From Bacteroidota bacterium (GTDB lineage: Bacteria; Bacteroidota; Bacteroidia; Chitinophagales; Saprospiraceae): a stretch of 38,624 bases of DNA. Positions 1-7,960 of this stretch are shown piece after piece (the first letter of the stretch is position 1; the number at the start of each line of letters is the position of its first letter). Below the pieces are notes generated by a model. That model did not search any database. It saw nothing but the letters and a program-made list of their open reading frames with translations, and was not told where the DNA came from. The position numbers and the translations under genes were made by a program. The stretch is from contig JAGWYI010000002.1 of assembly GCA_018969455.1 (NCBI GenBank), positions 1-38,624 on the forward strand, read 5' to 3'.

Positions 1-174
1 GAAACCCTTGCAAAAGCCTTGCACGATGCGCCGGAACGCATGCAAACCGGCCCCGCCATACGCGGCGATGTTGAAACCATCAACCGACACTTGCATTTGC
101 TGGAAAAACATCCAGCCTGGCGCGAATTATACCTCGGACTCACCCACAGCATCAACCGCGACTTGCAGCTCTGA
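1..174 (+). CDS. DUF2520 / Rossmann-like protein, C-terminal fragment
   Basis: The frame is open from the first base of the window and stops at 172-174, so only the last 57 residues are present. They contain TGPAIRGD, then a His-Leu-rich helix, HPAWRELY and LGLTHSI. This matches the all-alpha C-terminal DUF2520 domain (TGPxxRGD, then HL..L...P...LY) of the Rossmann-like proteins related to pyrroline-5-carboxylate reductase and 6-phosphogluconate dehydrogenase. The family has an N-terminal NAD(P)-binding domain, which here lies outside the window; its substrate is not established. The stop is 39 nt before the purK ATG, and a -7 promoter-like element lies between them, so it need not be co-transcribed with purK. 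Family assignment is fairly sure from the TGPxxRGD signature; function is unknown. Confidence 0.75.
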   Translation, partial: ETLAKALHDAPERMQTGPAIRGDVETINRHLHLLEKHPAWRELYLGLTHSINRDLQL

Positions 175-200
175 TTTGCAGGCTTTTGATTTTTGTATGT

Positions 201-208
201 TACCTTTG
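201..208 (+). promoter_or_regulatory. Bacteroidota -7 element upstream of purK
   Basis: TACCTTTG matches the Bacteroidota sigma-70 -7 consensus TAnnTTTG exactly and is followed by C. A TTTG at 175-178 lies 22 nt upstream as a possible -33 element. The element ends only 5 nt before the purK ATG at 214, so the transcript would be nearly leaderless. The promoter role is inferred from the consensus. Confidence 0.5.
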
Positions 209-213
209 CCCGC

Positions 214-1362
214 ATGTTCAACACCAATCAGAAAATCGGCATTTTGGGTGGCGGTCAACTCGGAAAAATGTTGTGCCTCGCCGCTGCCAATTTCGACTTT
301 AAAACTTATGTTCTCGACGCCAAATCCGATTATCCGGCAGCCAGCGTTTGTACCGCTTTTTCAGAAGGCGATTTTAAAAATTTTGACCACGTATGGGAAT
401 TCGGTCAGGATAAAGACCTGATTACCATCGAAATAGAACATGTAAATACCGAAGCCTTGCACGCGCTCGAGCAGGCAGGCAAAACCGTACACCCCTCCCC
501 GCGTGCACTCGATCTCATTAAAGACAAAGGCCTGCAAAAGCTGTTTTATCGGGAAAACAACATCCCAACTGCCGAGTTCGAACTGTTTGACGATGAAAAA
601 GCATTAAAGGAAGCCGTAAATTCCGGCCGTTGGTCACTTCCCTTGGTACAAAAAACACGCACCGCCGGTTACGATGGAAAAGGGGTGGTTATTTTGCGCA
701 ATCTGGCCGATTTAACTGAAAAAATACTGCCCGGCCCCTGTCTGGCAGAAAAATTGGCGCCCATCCAAACCGAAATTGCCGTAATTGCCGCGCGCAATGC
801 CAACGACGAGGTAAGCCTTTTTCCCGCCGTAGAAATGGCGTTCCATCCCGAGGCCAATTTGGTTGAATGGCTTATTTGTCCGGCACGCATTGCGCCCCTT
901 GTAACAGCCGAGGCCGAAGCACTCGCCGAACGGGTTATCCGCACTTTTGATGTGTGCGGCCTCCTGGCTGTGGAAATGTTTCTCACCACCGATGGCCAAT
1001 TGCTGATAAATGAGGTTGCGCCACGCCCGCACAACAGCGGCCACCATACCATCAACAGTGCTGTTACAAGCCAGTTTGAACAACATTTACGGGCTATTTG
1101 CAATCTTCCCCTGGGAAATACCGAACAAATCATGCCTGCCGTGATGCTCAATGTATTGGGTGAGCCTGCCTACAAGGGGCCGGTTCGATACGAAGGCGTT
1201 GACGCTTGTTTGGCATTGCCCGGCGTACACCTGCACTTGTACAGCAAAGCCCACACTGCCCCTTTCCGAAAAATGGGACATGTCACCGTCACTGCATCCA
1301 ATTTGAAAACCGCGCTGGAAAACGCGCAATTTGTCAAAAACACCTTAAAAGTTACATCCTGA
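214..1362 (+). CDS. purK: 5-(carboxyamino)imidazole ribonucleotide synthase PurK
   Basis: This ATP-grasp enzyme uses ATP and bicarbonate to convert AIR to N5-CAIR in cytoplasmic de novo purine synthesis. The N-terminus has the family's Gly-rich motif IGILGGGQLGKML at about residues 8-20. The ATP-grasp core follows, with VQKTRTAGYDGKGVV and the late catalytic stretch LLINEVAPRPHNSGHHT, which is highly characteristic of PurK. From the ATG at 214 the protein is 382 residues, normal for the family. A TTG at 193 would add seven residues, but ATG 214 starts right where the family begins and follows a -7 promoter element. The stop codon abuts the purE ATG, so the two form a translationally coupled pair for consecutive steps. 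Identification is near certain. Confidence 0.96.
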   Translation: MFNTNQKIGILGGGQLGKMLCLAAANFDFKTYVLDAKSDYPAASVCTAFSEGDFKNFDHVWEFGQDKDLITIEIEHVNTEALHALEQAGKTVHPSPRALDLIKDKGLQKLFYRENNIPTAEFELFDDEKALKEAVNSGRWSLPLVQKTRTAGYDGKGVVILRNLADLTEKILPGPCLAEKLAPIQTEIAVIAARNANDEVSLFPAVEMAFHPEANLVEWLICPARIAPLVTAEAEALAERVIRTFDVCGLLAVEMFLTTDGQLLINEVAPRPHNSGHHTINSAVTSQFEQHLRAICNLPLGNTEQIMPAVMLNVLGEPAYKGPVRYEGVDACLALPGVHLHLYSKAHTAPFRKMGHVTVTASNLKTALENAQFVKNTLKVTS

Positions 1363-1848
1363 ATGGTTGCCATCATTATGGGTTCCGATTCCGATCTGCC
1401 AGTTATGCAAAAAGCGGCAGATATTCTACAGCATTTGGCTGTACCTTTTGAAATGACCATCGTTTCGGCGCATCGAACCCCCGCGCGTTTGTTCGATTTT
1501 GCCCAAAATGCACATACCCGGGGCATTGAAGTTGTAATTGCAGGCGCAGGCGGCGCTGCACATTTGCCTGGTATGGTCGCGGCCATTTCTCCCCTGCCTG
1601 TAATCGGCGTGCCCGTAAAATCGTCCAATTCCATAGACGGTTGGGACAGCATTTTATCCATCCTGCAAATGCCAGAGGGGGTACCTGTAGCCACAGTGGC
1701 CCTCAATGCAGCCCGCAATGCGGGTATTTTGGCTGCACAAATGCTCAGTTTAAAAGATCCCAATCTTCAGGAACGCATTGTGGAATACAAAAAACTGATG
1801 GAATCCACCGTTTTGGAAAAAGCCCAAAAAATGGAGGACCAACGCTAG
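1363..1848 (+). CDS. purE: 5-(carboxyamino)imidazole ribonucleotide mutase PurE
   Basis: PurE class I moves the carboxyl group of N5-CAIR to C4 to make CAIR, using the product of PurK. At 161 residues it has the usual family size. Visible motifs are GSDSD near residue 8 (phosphate/substrate loop), SAHRTP near residue 35 (catalytic His region), and GAGGAAHLPGM followed by PVIGVPV. The ATG immediately follows the purK TGA with no spacer, so translation probably reinitiates from purK. The C-terminal 15 residues are charged and helical, as in other class I PurE proteins. The presence of PurK next door supports the two-enzyme (class I) route over the direct class II carboxylase. Confidence 0.97.
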   Translation: MVAIIMGSDSDLPVMQKAADILQHLAVPFEMTIVSAHRTPARLFDFAQNAHTRGIEVVIAGAGGAAHLPGMVAAISPLPVIGVPVKSSNSIDGWDSILSILQMPEGVPVATVALNAARNAGILAAQMLSLKDPNLQERIVEYKKLMESTVLEKAQKMEDQR

Positions 1849-1904
1849 CACTTTTTAAGAAAAACCGGAGTATCCCGGCATAACTTTCAATACATCAACC
1901 CTTT

Positions 1905-2657
1905 ATGACTTCCAAACTAACAAAAATTGCCTTCCTTGCACTTTTATTCTGCGCGTTTTTGAACGCCCAAATGCAGGCGCAAACCAGCAACAAAAAAGTT
2001 GCCCTCACTACTTTTTTTGTGCGTCGCCAAATCGACATGTCGGAATTGTCGGTTCAGGCACAAAAAGGGGCCGAGATGTTGAAAACCGTGAAAGACTCGG
2101 CTTTCAATCTTGAACCCATGTTGAACGATTTTAAAAAGGTATTTTTCGAGGATTATGCCAAAAATTTCAACTTCATGCTGATGCCCGAAACCAGCGTGCT
2201 GGACAATCCGGATTACAAAGCTTATGCCGAGCCTGTATACGACGATGCCGTGCATCCGGTAGTTCCTCCGGGCTACAAGGTGATGTTTCCCGGGTTTTTC
2301 CTGCAAAAGAAAGAAGACCGTGCCCAAAACGAGATGCTCAAAATATTCCCGGATGCCGATGGCGTCATGTTTGTGTTTATGAGTTACGGATTTTTTGTCA
2401 AGGCAGCCATCGGCGGCACGGGCGCTGCCGGAATACGGGCATACTGCCACATTTGGCTGTACAACAAAGAAGGAAAAGTTGTTTTTAAAGTAAATGAGGG
2501 CGCCACATCCAAAGGCTCTGTTGGTTTGGTTGGCGGCATTCCTGTGATGGGCGTGGATAAAGTTTTGCCATTGTGCAAAGATGCAACCACCCGCTTGCTG
2601 GAGGATTTAAAAGATCGCTTGCCCAAAATGCTGAAAAAGGCGGGCGAAAAACTGTAA
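1905..2657 (+). CDS. secreted protein of unknown function
   Basis: The protein is 250 residues. A Sec signal peptide covers about residues 1-25: KLTK, a hydrophobic stretch FLALLFCAFL, and a probable cleavage after QMQAQ. I do not recognise the mature domain. It has a mixed alpha/beta look: a VALTTFF strand, an amphipathic stretch, a Gly-rich middle (KAAIGGTGAAGIRAY) and a Lys-rich C-terminal helix (LLEDLKDRLPKMLKKAGEKL). There is no lipobox Cys and no T9SS sorting domain, so a periplasmic location is likely. It lies 56 nt after purE in the same orientation and could be read through from it, although the roles look unrelated. A strong hairpin terminator follows its stop. An outer-membrane- or stress-related periplasmic role is possible but unsupported. 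Confidence 0.75.
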   Translation: MTSKLTKIAFLALLFCAFLNAQMQAQTSNKKVALTTFFVRRQIDMSELSVQAQKGAEMLKTVKDSAFNLEPMLNDFKKVFFEDYAKNFNFMLMPETSVLDNPDYKAYAEPVYDDAVHPVVPPGYKVMFPGFFLQKKEDRAQNEMLKIFPDADGVMFVFMSYGFFVKAAIGGTGAAGIRAYCHIWLYNKEGKVVFKVNEGATSKGSVGLVGGIPVMGVDKVLPLCKDATTRLLEDLKDRLPKMLKKAGEKL

Positions 2658-2678
2658 GAAACTGTTTACCTCATTTTG

Positions 2679-2710
2679 GAGCCTGTAAAAATGCCTATTT
2701 TTACAGGCTC
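2679..2710. terminator. bidirectional hairpin terminator between convergent genes
   Basis: A perfect 14-bp stem (2679-2692 with 2697-2710, GAGCCTGTAAAAAT arm) encloses the 4-nt loop GCCT. The A/T-rich inner half gives U-rich RNA on either strand. It sits 22 nt after the stop of the upstream + gene and 14 nt from the stop of the convergent - strand DUF2807 gene, so it probably ends both transcripts. Confidence 0.8.
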
Positions 2711-2724
2711 TCTCCTATTAAGCC

Positions 2725-3447
2725 TTATCGCCCGTGTACCCCGCCAGATCCCGAAATATCTATTTTGGTTGTCGGCTTGCCGCCGTATGAAATTTGGCCG
2801 CTTCCGCTAACGCTGGCATCCAGGTATTTGTTTACCGTTCCACAATCCAGGAACCCGGATCCCGATACACTTGCTGCACTGGAATCAGAACGCAGGTTTT
2901 GGCCTTCTATCTGTCCGCTGCCACTGATAGAAGCATCCAACGAATTGGCTTCTCCCCCTACAACGATGGATCCACTGCCGCTGATAACCGCATCCAAAAC
3001 CCCACAATTTAAGTTCTTCACTTGAATGTTTCCGGAGCCGCCGAGGTTGAGGGCTAATTTTGCAGCTTTAATAGAATCTTCCGAGGTAATGTTGCCACTT
3101 CCTTGCAGGGAAAGCAAATCCAGACTGGGCGCCCAAACCTTTACTTCCACACCTTGAGAATTCATCACATTGGTGTCAAAAAAAAGGCTGAGTTCTCCGT
3201 TCGAAACTTCCGTTTTAAGGTGTGGCAGCAAATTTTCCTGAGCCTGAACCTCTACTTTAAAAACATCGGAAACAAAGAACTGGACATTTCCGGCCAGGTT
3301 GGCCTCCAGGGCGTGAAAGCGGGGCACTTCCCGGATCTCCGTTTTAATGGGCCCTTTCCCGGATAGGCCGAAAAATGAAAAAGAAAGGAAGCGTTTGCCC
3401 AGAACAAAAATTCCCACAAGGAGCATGAAAAGCAGCAGGTAGCGCAT
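2725..3447 (-). CDS. DUF2807 (head GIN domain) putative auto-transporter adhesin-like protein
   Basis: The protein is 240 residues. An N-terminal hydrophobic segment (about residues 3-17, YLLLFMLLVGIFVLG) is a signal peptide or membrane anchor. The rest is DUF2807: a beta-rich lead (FHALEANLAGNVQFFVS), then a ladder of strands punctuated by Gly-Ser-Gly turns (LQGSGNI, NLGGSGNIQV, ISGSGSIVV, ISGSGQIEG, VSGSGFLD, VSGSGQI, ISGSGG). This periodicity is the hallmark of the domain, which is predicted to fold as a right-handed beta-solenoid. Bacteroidota carry many such proteins; their function is not established, although envelope or adhesive roles are often suggested. It shares its 3' terminator with the convergent upstream gene. 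The family call is strong; the role is open. Confidence 0.88.
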   Translation of the reverse strand: MRYLLLFMLLVGIFVLGKRFLSFSFFGLSGKGPIKTEIREVPRFHALEANLAGNVQFFVSDVFKVEVQAQENLLPHLKTEVSNGELSLFFDTNVMNSQGVEVKVWAPSLDLLSLQGSGNITSEDSIKAAKLALNLGGSGNIQVKNLNCGVLDAVISGSGSIVVGGEANSLDASISGSGQIEGQNLRSDSSAASVSGSGFLDCGTVNKYLDASVSGSGQISYGGKPTTKIDISGSGGVHGR

Positions 3448-3509
3448 GATTTATCGTTTATTTGTTGTTTCAAAAATGCGATTTTTTTTAAAATATCCGG
3501 CACGCTGCC

Positions 3510-3517
3510 TATTTTTG
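3510..3517 (+). promoter_or_regulatory. candidate -7 element for the DUF1573 gene
   Basis: TATTTTTG fits TAnnTTTG and is followed by a short leader of about 120 nt to the ATG at 3641. It lies in the divergent space between the DUF2807 and DUF1573 genes. No convincing -33 match was found at the right distance. Confidence 0.35.
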
Positions 3518-3640
3518 TGTTTGTCATTCGACATAACTCATTGAAAAACAGCGCCTAGTTTGATTGCACATGCAGCCAGCGCGGCCGCATGTTTATTCCC
3601 TAAGACACCTTGTTGGTGCTTCAGGTTACAATATAGACAC

Positions 3641-4018
3641 ATGAAATCAATTTTTCCCACTTGTTTTTTGCTTGTATTCATCGCATGGATGCAGGCGGGT
3701 TTCGTTCAAGCTCCGGTAGTATCCTGGAAAACCGAAACAGACCACAATTTTGGGCAGGTAAGGCAGGGATATCCTGTAAAATTTACTTTTCAGTTTACCA
3801 ACATAACCCAGGAGCCGGTGTTGTTGCAAACCGTACGTACAACCTGTGGGTGCACGGCAGCCAAATGGCCGGAATCGGCCATCCTGCCCGGGGAAACCGG
3901 AGATATCCTGATTGAATACGATACTTATAAAAGCGGCGATTTTGAAAAGAAAATACGGGTTTTCTTTGACAAGCAACGAAAACCGGAAATTTTATGGATA
4001 AGGGGCAGCGTGGATTAA
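3641..4018 (+). CDS. DUF1573 domain protein (secreted, ASPM/SPD-2/Hydin-like Ig fold)
   Basis: From the ATG at 3641 the protein is 125 residues: a signal peptide (MKSIFPTCFLLVFIAWMQAGF) and one DUF1573 domain. The diagnostic pattern is present: HNFGQVRQG..V.FTFQFTN, then VRTTCGCTAAKWPE, LPGETGDILIEYDT and the terminal KIRVFFD. The paired Cys of TTCGCT is typical. The open frame extends upstream to 3560, but that part (Ala/Cys-rich) does not resemble the family and the signal peptide begins at 3641. DUF1573 proteins are abundant in Bacteroidota envelopes and have no defined activity. Its stop is 4 nt from the stop of the convergent TetR gene, leaving no room for a separate terminator. Confidence 0.88.
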   Translation: MKSIFPTCFLLVFIAWMQAGFVQAPVVSWKTETDHNFGQVRQGYPVKFTFQFTNITQEPVLLQTVRTTCGCTAAKWPESAILPGETGDILIEYDTYKSGDFEKKIRVFFDKQRKPEILWIRGSVD

Positions 4019-4022
4019 ACGC

Positions 4023-4706
4023 TTATTCGCTTTTAGAATTCAAACTTGAAAATACCAGGGCTTGCATAAAAGACTTCACGTTGTCAACCTGCTGATCGGC
4101 ATGGAAATCGGTCAAACGCGGCAAATGATGCATAAAATAGGTCTGTAAATGAGCCATTTCCATCAGTGTACTGGCCAGGGAACGCGGATAAGGGTAGCTC
4201 GGGTTGTATTCGATAAAAAGTTCGGCAATGCGGCCGCAGAGGTCCTTGTAGGGCTTAAACAATTGAACCTGATTGATTTGATTCACCTCACGGGTAAGGT
4301 AGGTTTTGTTGCTTTCGGCAATCACAATTTGGTAAAGGGCTTTTTTGTCGAGCCCCGAATTATCAAGGTCCTCTGGCAGTTCCTCCACCAGCAACTCAAT
4401 CACCTTTTGGATTTTCTGTTCAGTGTCGTTCAGATTTTGGAGGTAAAAGACCACCAGATATTCCAGAAAATTCCAATAAAAGCTTAAGATATACAATAAA
4501 AGCCGGTGTTTGTTTTCAAAATACCGGTAAATGCTTGCTTCGGTGGTATGAATTTCGTCGGCAAGTTTTTTGAAAGTAAAATGCTCATAGCCCAGTTTAT
4601 GCATCAAAACCAGTCCTTGGCGTACAATATTTCTTCCAAGTGGGGTGTCTTCAGGGTCCCGTAAAGCGAGCCGATCGTTTGGTGTGATTTTTATTTGAAA
4701 TTGCAT
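4023..4706 (-). CDS. TetR family transcriptional regulator
   Basis: The protein is 227 residues. The N-terminal helix-turn-helix spans about residues 25-75: IVRQGLVLMHKLGYEHFTFKKLADEI, then TTEASIYRYFENKHRLLLYIL. The 'TxASIYRYFxNKxxLL' recognition-helix pattern is classic TetR. The C-terminal ligand-binding part is helical with many aromatic residues and does not point to a ligand. The gene is divergent from a small gene at 5031 across a 324-nt gap. Its own -7 element lies inside an imperfect inverted repeat (4715-4749), which suggests autorepression. Target genes are unknown; the nearest candidate is the divergent small gene. Confidence 0.88.
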   Translation of the reverse strand: MQFQIKITPNDRLALRDPEDTPLGRNIVRQGLVLMHKLGYEHFTFKKLADEIHTTEASIYRYFENKHRLLLYILSFYWNFLEYLVVFYLQNLNDTEQKIQKVIELLVEELPEDLDNSGLDKKALYQIVIAESNKTYLTREVNQINQVQLFKPYKDLCGRIAELFIEYNPSYPYPRSLASTLMEMAHLQTYFMHHLPRLTDFHADQQVDNVKSFMQALVFSSLNSKSE

Positions 4707-5030
4707 GTGGGAGATTGCTTTAAAAATGCAAAATTAAAAATTTAAGCAAAATTGGTGTTAGAACATTTGGTTTCACAACTTTTTTTGAGCAGTTTTTTAA
4801 ATAACCGAAGGCGAACGGGAATTCACCGATAAAAACGGCCCGCTTATCTAAATTGAACAAAAAAAGGGTACTTTCAGAAATCATTTATGGTTTGTACTTC
4901 GTTATATACACAACATAAAATAAAGTTTTGTAAGTTTGTCGGTAACACGATGCTTCATCACTGAAAAGCCCATTGTTCCAACGATTCTTGAAAGAAATTT
5001 CAAGTTTTATTGTTTAAGTAATAATCTCCC
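4707..5030. other. 324-nt intergenic region between divergent genes
   Basis: Besides the inverted repeat near the TetR gene, this A/T-rich stretch contains TAAGTTTG at 4931-4938, a TAnnTTTG match that could serve the + strand gene at 5031 with a leader of about 90 nt. No RNA gene, strong hairpin or additional reading frame was recognised. Confidence 0.5.
4715..4749. promoter_or_regulatory. imperfect inverted repeat around the TetR gene's -7 element
   Basis: TTGCTTTAAA (4715-4724) is mirrored by TTTAAGCAA (4741-4749), one extra T apart from perfect. Between the arms, on the - strand, lies TAATTTTG (4729-4736), an exact TAnnTTTG match 23 nt upstream of the TetR ATG. A repressor dimer bound here would cover the promoter, as is common for autoregulated TetR genes. 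The operator role is inference. Confidence 0.4.
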
Positions 5031-5354
5031 ATGTTTATGATCCAACACAATTCCTTGCCCGATCTTTTACAATCCATGGCCCAGAAGGGCTACCAATTTG
5101 CCGATGCGCATGTTGCAGCCATGCCTCCGGAATCGATTCAATCGGACGATTGGCGGCTCGATTCAGTTCAACAGGTATATCAAGACCCCAAAAAACAAGT
5201 AAAAGCGCTCGTAATTGCAGTTTCGAGCGAAAAACGGCGTATGAAGCTGGTATTCGTAGAAGTAAGTTCTCCGCAAGAAGCATTCAATCCAATGCATTTA
5301 TTGCGTCGGCTTTTTCCACTGCAACATCCCAAGCGCCAAATTGTGCATCTTTAA
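5031..5354 (+). CDS. small protein of unknown function
   Basis: The protein is 107 residues with no signal peptide or membrane segment, so it is probably cytoplasmic. I do not recognise the family. It begins MFMIQHNSLPDLLQSMAQKGYQF and has a central strand pair rich in basic residues (KKQVKALVIAVSSEKRRMKLVFVEV), ending in a basic tail (RRLFPLQHPKRQ). The ATG at 5031 and an in-frame ATG at 5037 are both possible starts. It is the divergent partner of the TetR gene, so it could be a regulated target, but nothing in the sequence shows this. Codon choice looks like the neighbouring genes, which supports it being real. Confidence 0.6.
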   Translation: MFMIQHNSLPDLLQSMAQKGYQFADAHVAAMPPESIQSDDWRLDSVQQVYQDPKKQVKALVIAVSSEKRRMKLVFVEVSSPQEAFNPMHLLRRLFPLQHPKRQIVHL

Positions 5355-5394
5355 AAACGGATTTAAAGATGCACCCTACCCGATTCTGGAAAAA

Positions 5395-5805
5395 TCAGTC
5401 CTGTTCCCGGTAATCCATTGGATCCACATGGTCGAAATGGTGTCTGAGGCTCTGCAGGCCCTTGGTATTTTGTGCATCCAGGGTGAGGTCGTCGGTTACA
5501 CTTGTTTCAAGCCAGGTATTTCCTGATTTGCGAAAAACCTGCACGTGCAAACCGAAGGCTTCTTCAAACAACCGTTCTACCTGCCAGGTTGGCATATCGT
5601 CTTCGATGTACAGGTTTCCGGAATGCGGATTTTTTTCAATTTGAATCAGTTTCTGGCTGGGGTCGTTGATCATAAACTTGGCGGGACTTCCCTTGTAGGC
5701 TTCGTGTTTTTTGGTAAAAAACCGCAAACTTAGGGCGGGAAATTGTTGGCTGAATTCGCGTTGTACTTCAGCAATGGTGCGTTCAATATTCAAATCAATT
5801 TTCAT
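5395..5805 (-). CDS. small protein of unknown function
   Basis: From the ATG at 5805 the protein is 136 residues. An upstream in-frame start at 5835 adds ten residues (MDILTLNTAA) that look like leader sequence, so 5805 is preferred. It has an N-terminal amphipathic helix (IERTIAEVQREFSQQFP), a basic strand (LSLRFFTKKHEAYKG), an acidic middle (NLYIEDDMPTWQVERLFEEAFGLHVQVFRKSGNTWLETS) and a C-terminal motif (LRHHFDHVDPMDYREQD). It has no signal peptide and no catalytic motif I recognise. The compact domain-like composition suggests a conserved cytoplasmic protein; function unknown. It is convergent with the gene at 5031. Confidence 0.65.
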   Translation of the reverse strand: MKIDLNIERTIAEVQREFSQQFPALSLRFFTKKHEAYKGSPAKFMINDPSQKLIQIEKNPHSGNLYIEDDMPTWQVERLFEEAFGLHVQVFRKSGNTWLETSVTDDLTLDAQNTKGLQSLRHHFDHVDPMDYREQD

Positions 5806-6051
5806 GGCAGCAGTGTTTAAGGTTAAAATGTCCAAATCGCCATCATTCCCAAAAAAGCTTGAATTTCGAAATGAAATTTGGGAAATAGACTAAAGTGTAG
5901 TCAGAACACCACACAAAACTGCTGTTTTGCCAATACAATAATTATGAGTCGAATCAGCACCCGCGTTGATTTATGTCAGCCTAGTCAATAGTCAACAGCG
6001 AGGATACACGGAAAATGCAGGAAATTGGGATTTTAAAGGCTTTTTGGCACT

Positions 6052-6918
6052 TTACGCTTCGTTTAAGGCGGTAATAAAGCATTTGGGATAAGATTTCCTG
6101 GCAACCTGTTTTTGTTGTGCTTCAGCGCTTTTACGGTCGGGATAGGGGCCCAAAATGAGGCGATAACTGGAGGGATTGCCATCAGCATCTTTTTGCACAC
6201 GCACCAGTACTTTTCCGGGCCAAATTTTTTCAAGTTTGGCAACTTCAGGCAGTACATTTTGCGCATCATTAAGGGTTCCAACCTGAATTCCAAAACCGGT
6301 TTTACCCGCTTTCTTCATCTGAATTTTAAACAATTCTGAACTTCCGGCGCTTGCCTGACGCGGAGTATGTGCCACGCCGGGTTTGTTTTCATTGATAGAA
6401 GCGATGGTGGCCGGGCGTGGATCTGTGGGCGAATAATCAACCGAACGTGCTTTGGAAGTTTGGGGAATCAGCAAACGCGTGGAGCCGTTGGCCCCCGTTT
6501 CAGTAGAATAGCGCACCGGTTCCGGATCGCGAATCTCCTCGGTGCTGGTAGCAATAACTTCAATTTTTACATCTGCAACCCCTGCCTTGATCAAATTTAT
6601 TTCGGTCGCAGCGGCACGGGAAAGGTCTACAATAAACCCGGCTTTGTATGGGCCACGATCGTTTACAGTTACGATAACTGCCAATTGATTGTCCAAACGC
6701 GTTACCCGCAGTTTCGTTCCGTAAGGCAGGGTTTTGTGTGCGCAGGTAAACGCATTTTTGTCGTATTTTGCACCACTTGCGGTTTTTCTACCATGTAAAG
6801 CATCCGAATAGTATGCAGCCTTTCCATATTCTTCAAATGAAGTGTGGGCAAAGGCTGGAAACAACATAAAACTCAGAAAAACAGAGCACAAAATTTGCAC
6901 AAAAACGAGTTGGCGCAT
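6052..6918 (-). CDS. RlpA-like double-psi beta-barrel protein with C-terminal SPOR domain
   Basis: The protein is 288 residues from the ATG at 6918; an in-frame ATG at 6942 would precede a poorer signal peptide. A Sec signal peptide (RQLVFVQILCSVFLSFMLFPAFA) is followed by the RlpA barrel at about residues 28-125: GKAAYYSDALHGRKTASG, CAHKTLPYGTKLRVT, and the hallmark VTVNDRGPYKAGFIVDLSRAAA. After a Pro/Ser-rich linker comes a SPOR domain (about residues 205-285: FKIQMKKAG..GFGIQVGTL, then YRLILGPYPDRKSAEAQ), which binds denuded glycan strands at the septum. RlpA proteins in some bacteria are lytic transglycosylases acting on such peptidoglycan. The barrel's conserved Asp is present in VNDRGP. 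A -7 element lies 71 nt upstream. It is probably transcribed alone. Confidence 0.9.
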   Translation of the reverse strand: MRQLVFVQILCSVFLSFMLFPAFAHTSFEEYGKAAYYSDALHGRKTASGAKYDKNAFTCAHKTLPYGTKLRVTRLDNQLAVIVTVNDRGPYKAGFIVDLSRAAATEINLIKAGVADVKIEVIATSTEEIRDPEPVRYSTETGANGSTRLLIPQTSKARSVDYSPTDPRPATIASINENKPGVAHTPRQASAGSSELFKIQMKKAGKTGFGIQVGTLNDAQNVLPEVAKLEKIWPGKVLVRVQKDADGNPSSYRLILGPYPDRKSAEAQQKQVARKSYPKCFITALNEA

Positions 6919-6988
6919 GGTACTTATTTTAGAAATGAACAATTATACATGCTGCAGCAAAACAGGCCGCAGATGAGAATAATCGTGG

Positions 6989-6996
6989 CAAATATA
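6989..6996 (-). promoter_or_regulatory. -7 element for the RlpA-SPOR gene
   Basis: On the - strand TATATTTG, followed by C, matches TAnnTTTG. It is 71 nt upstream of the preferred ATG at 6918 and downstream of the folP stop, so it would give the gene its own promoter, separate from the folP operon. Confidence 0.5.
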
Positions 6997-7111
6997 CCAA
7001 GGTTTACCAAATTTAAAAGACCCTGAGGGATTGATCGGTCTGATTATTAAGGATTTATAAAAAGCGTAATACACAAAACATTGCCTGATTCAGCATTAAC
7101 ACCCATCATAA

Positions 7112-7954
7112 TCAGGTGGCCAGGCTCCATTGCTCCCATATTTTTATGGTTTCAATTGCAGCCTTCACATCGTGTACGCGCAGGATACGCGCACCTTGTT
7201 GCAAGGCCAGCATGTGGGCAGCAGTTGTGCCATTTAATGCATTTTCAGGATTCACATTCAGCACTTTACATATCATAGATTTTCTCGAAATGCCTACCAG
7301 GACGGGTTTGGCTGTAACTGTTTCAAAAACCGACAAATTCTTCAGCAGGGCATAATTGTGCGCTATGGTTTTGCCAAAGCCAAACCCGGGATCCAGGAGA
7401 ATGTCGTTGATGCCCAAAGTGTGCAGTTTTTTTATTTCATCTATAAAAAAATCAAGCACTTCGGTTACAATATCCTGATAATGGGGATCTAATTGCATAT
7501 TTTGAGGTTGCCCCTGCATATGCATCAGAATATAGGGCAGGTTTTTCTGCGGCAAGTTTTGCAACCATGGATACAGTGTGGAATCGAGTCGACCGGCAGA
7601 AATATCGTTCAGCATGGATACACCGGCATCCAGTGCAGCCTGGGCCACTTCAGCGCGCCAGGTGTCGACAGACAGGATGGCATCGGGGAAGTAGCGCCGC
7701 AAGCGGGCAATGACCGGCGCCGTGCGACGGATTTCCTCCTGGGTTTCTACGGTGCTTGCGCCCGGACGGGAAGAAGCTCCCCCCACATCGAGCAAGGTGG
7801 CGCCTGCCTCCAGCATTTCCTCGGCCTGCCGCAGGGCCTGATCGGGCGTTTCCAGCCAACCGCCATCATAAAACGAATCGGGCGTTAAATTCAGGATACC
7901 CATCACCCGAGGCCTGGACAAATCGAGCAATTGACCGCGGCAATTTAAAGTCAT
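7112..7954 (-). CDS. folP: dihydropteroate synthase FolP
   Basis: FolP joins p-aminobenzoate to dihydropterin pyrophosphate in cytoplasmic folate synthesis and is the sulfonamide target. At 280 residues it has the family length. The TIM-barrel motifs occur in order: MGILNLTPDSFYDGG (loop 1), DVGGASSRPGA (loop 2), SVDTWRAEVA, NDISAG, LMHMQGQP, LLDPGFGFGK, LVGISRKS and the terminal RVHDV. All the expected pterin- and pABA-binding loops are present. It is the last gene of a five-gene run, 6 nt after the cytochrome gene, so a core metabolic gene appears to be transcribed from a sensor-regulator promoter unless an internal promoter exists; none was recognised. The identification is near certain. 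Confidence 0.96.
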   Translation of the reverse strand: MTLNCRGQLLDLSRPRVMGILNLTPDSFYDGGWLETPDQALRQAEEMLEAGATLLDVGGASSRPGASTVETQEEIRRTAPVIARLRRYFPDAILSVDTWRAEVAQAALDAGVSMLNDISAGRLDSTLYPWLQNLPQKNLPYILMHMQGQPQNMQLDPHYQDIVTEVLDFFIDEIKKLHTLGINDILLDPGFGFGKTIAHNYALLKNLSVFETVTAKPVLVGISRKSMICKVLNVNPENALNGTTAAHMLALQQGARILRVHDVKAAIETIKIWEQWSLAT

Positions 7955-7960
7955 AATCCT

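Noticed and set aside
7021..7111. CCTGATT and AATCAGG arms downstream of folP as a terminator.
   Set aside because: Only 7 bp with a long loop and no T-run; too weak to list.
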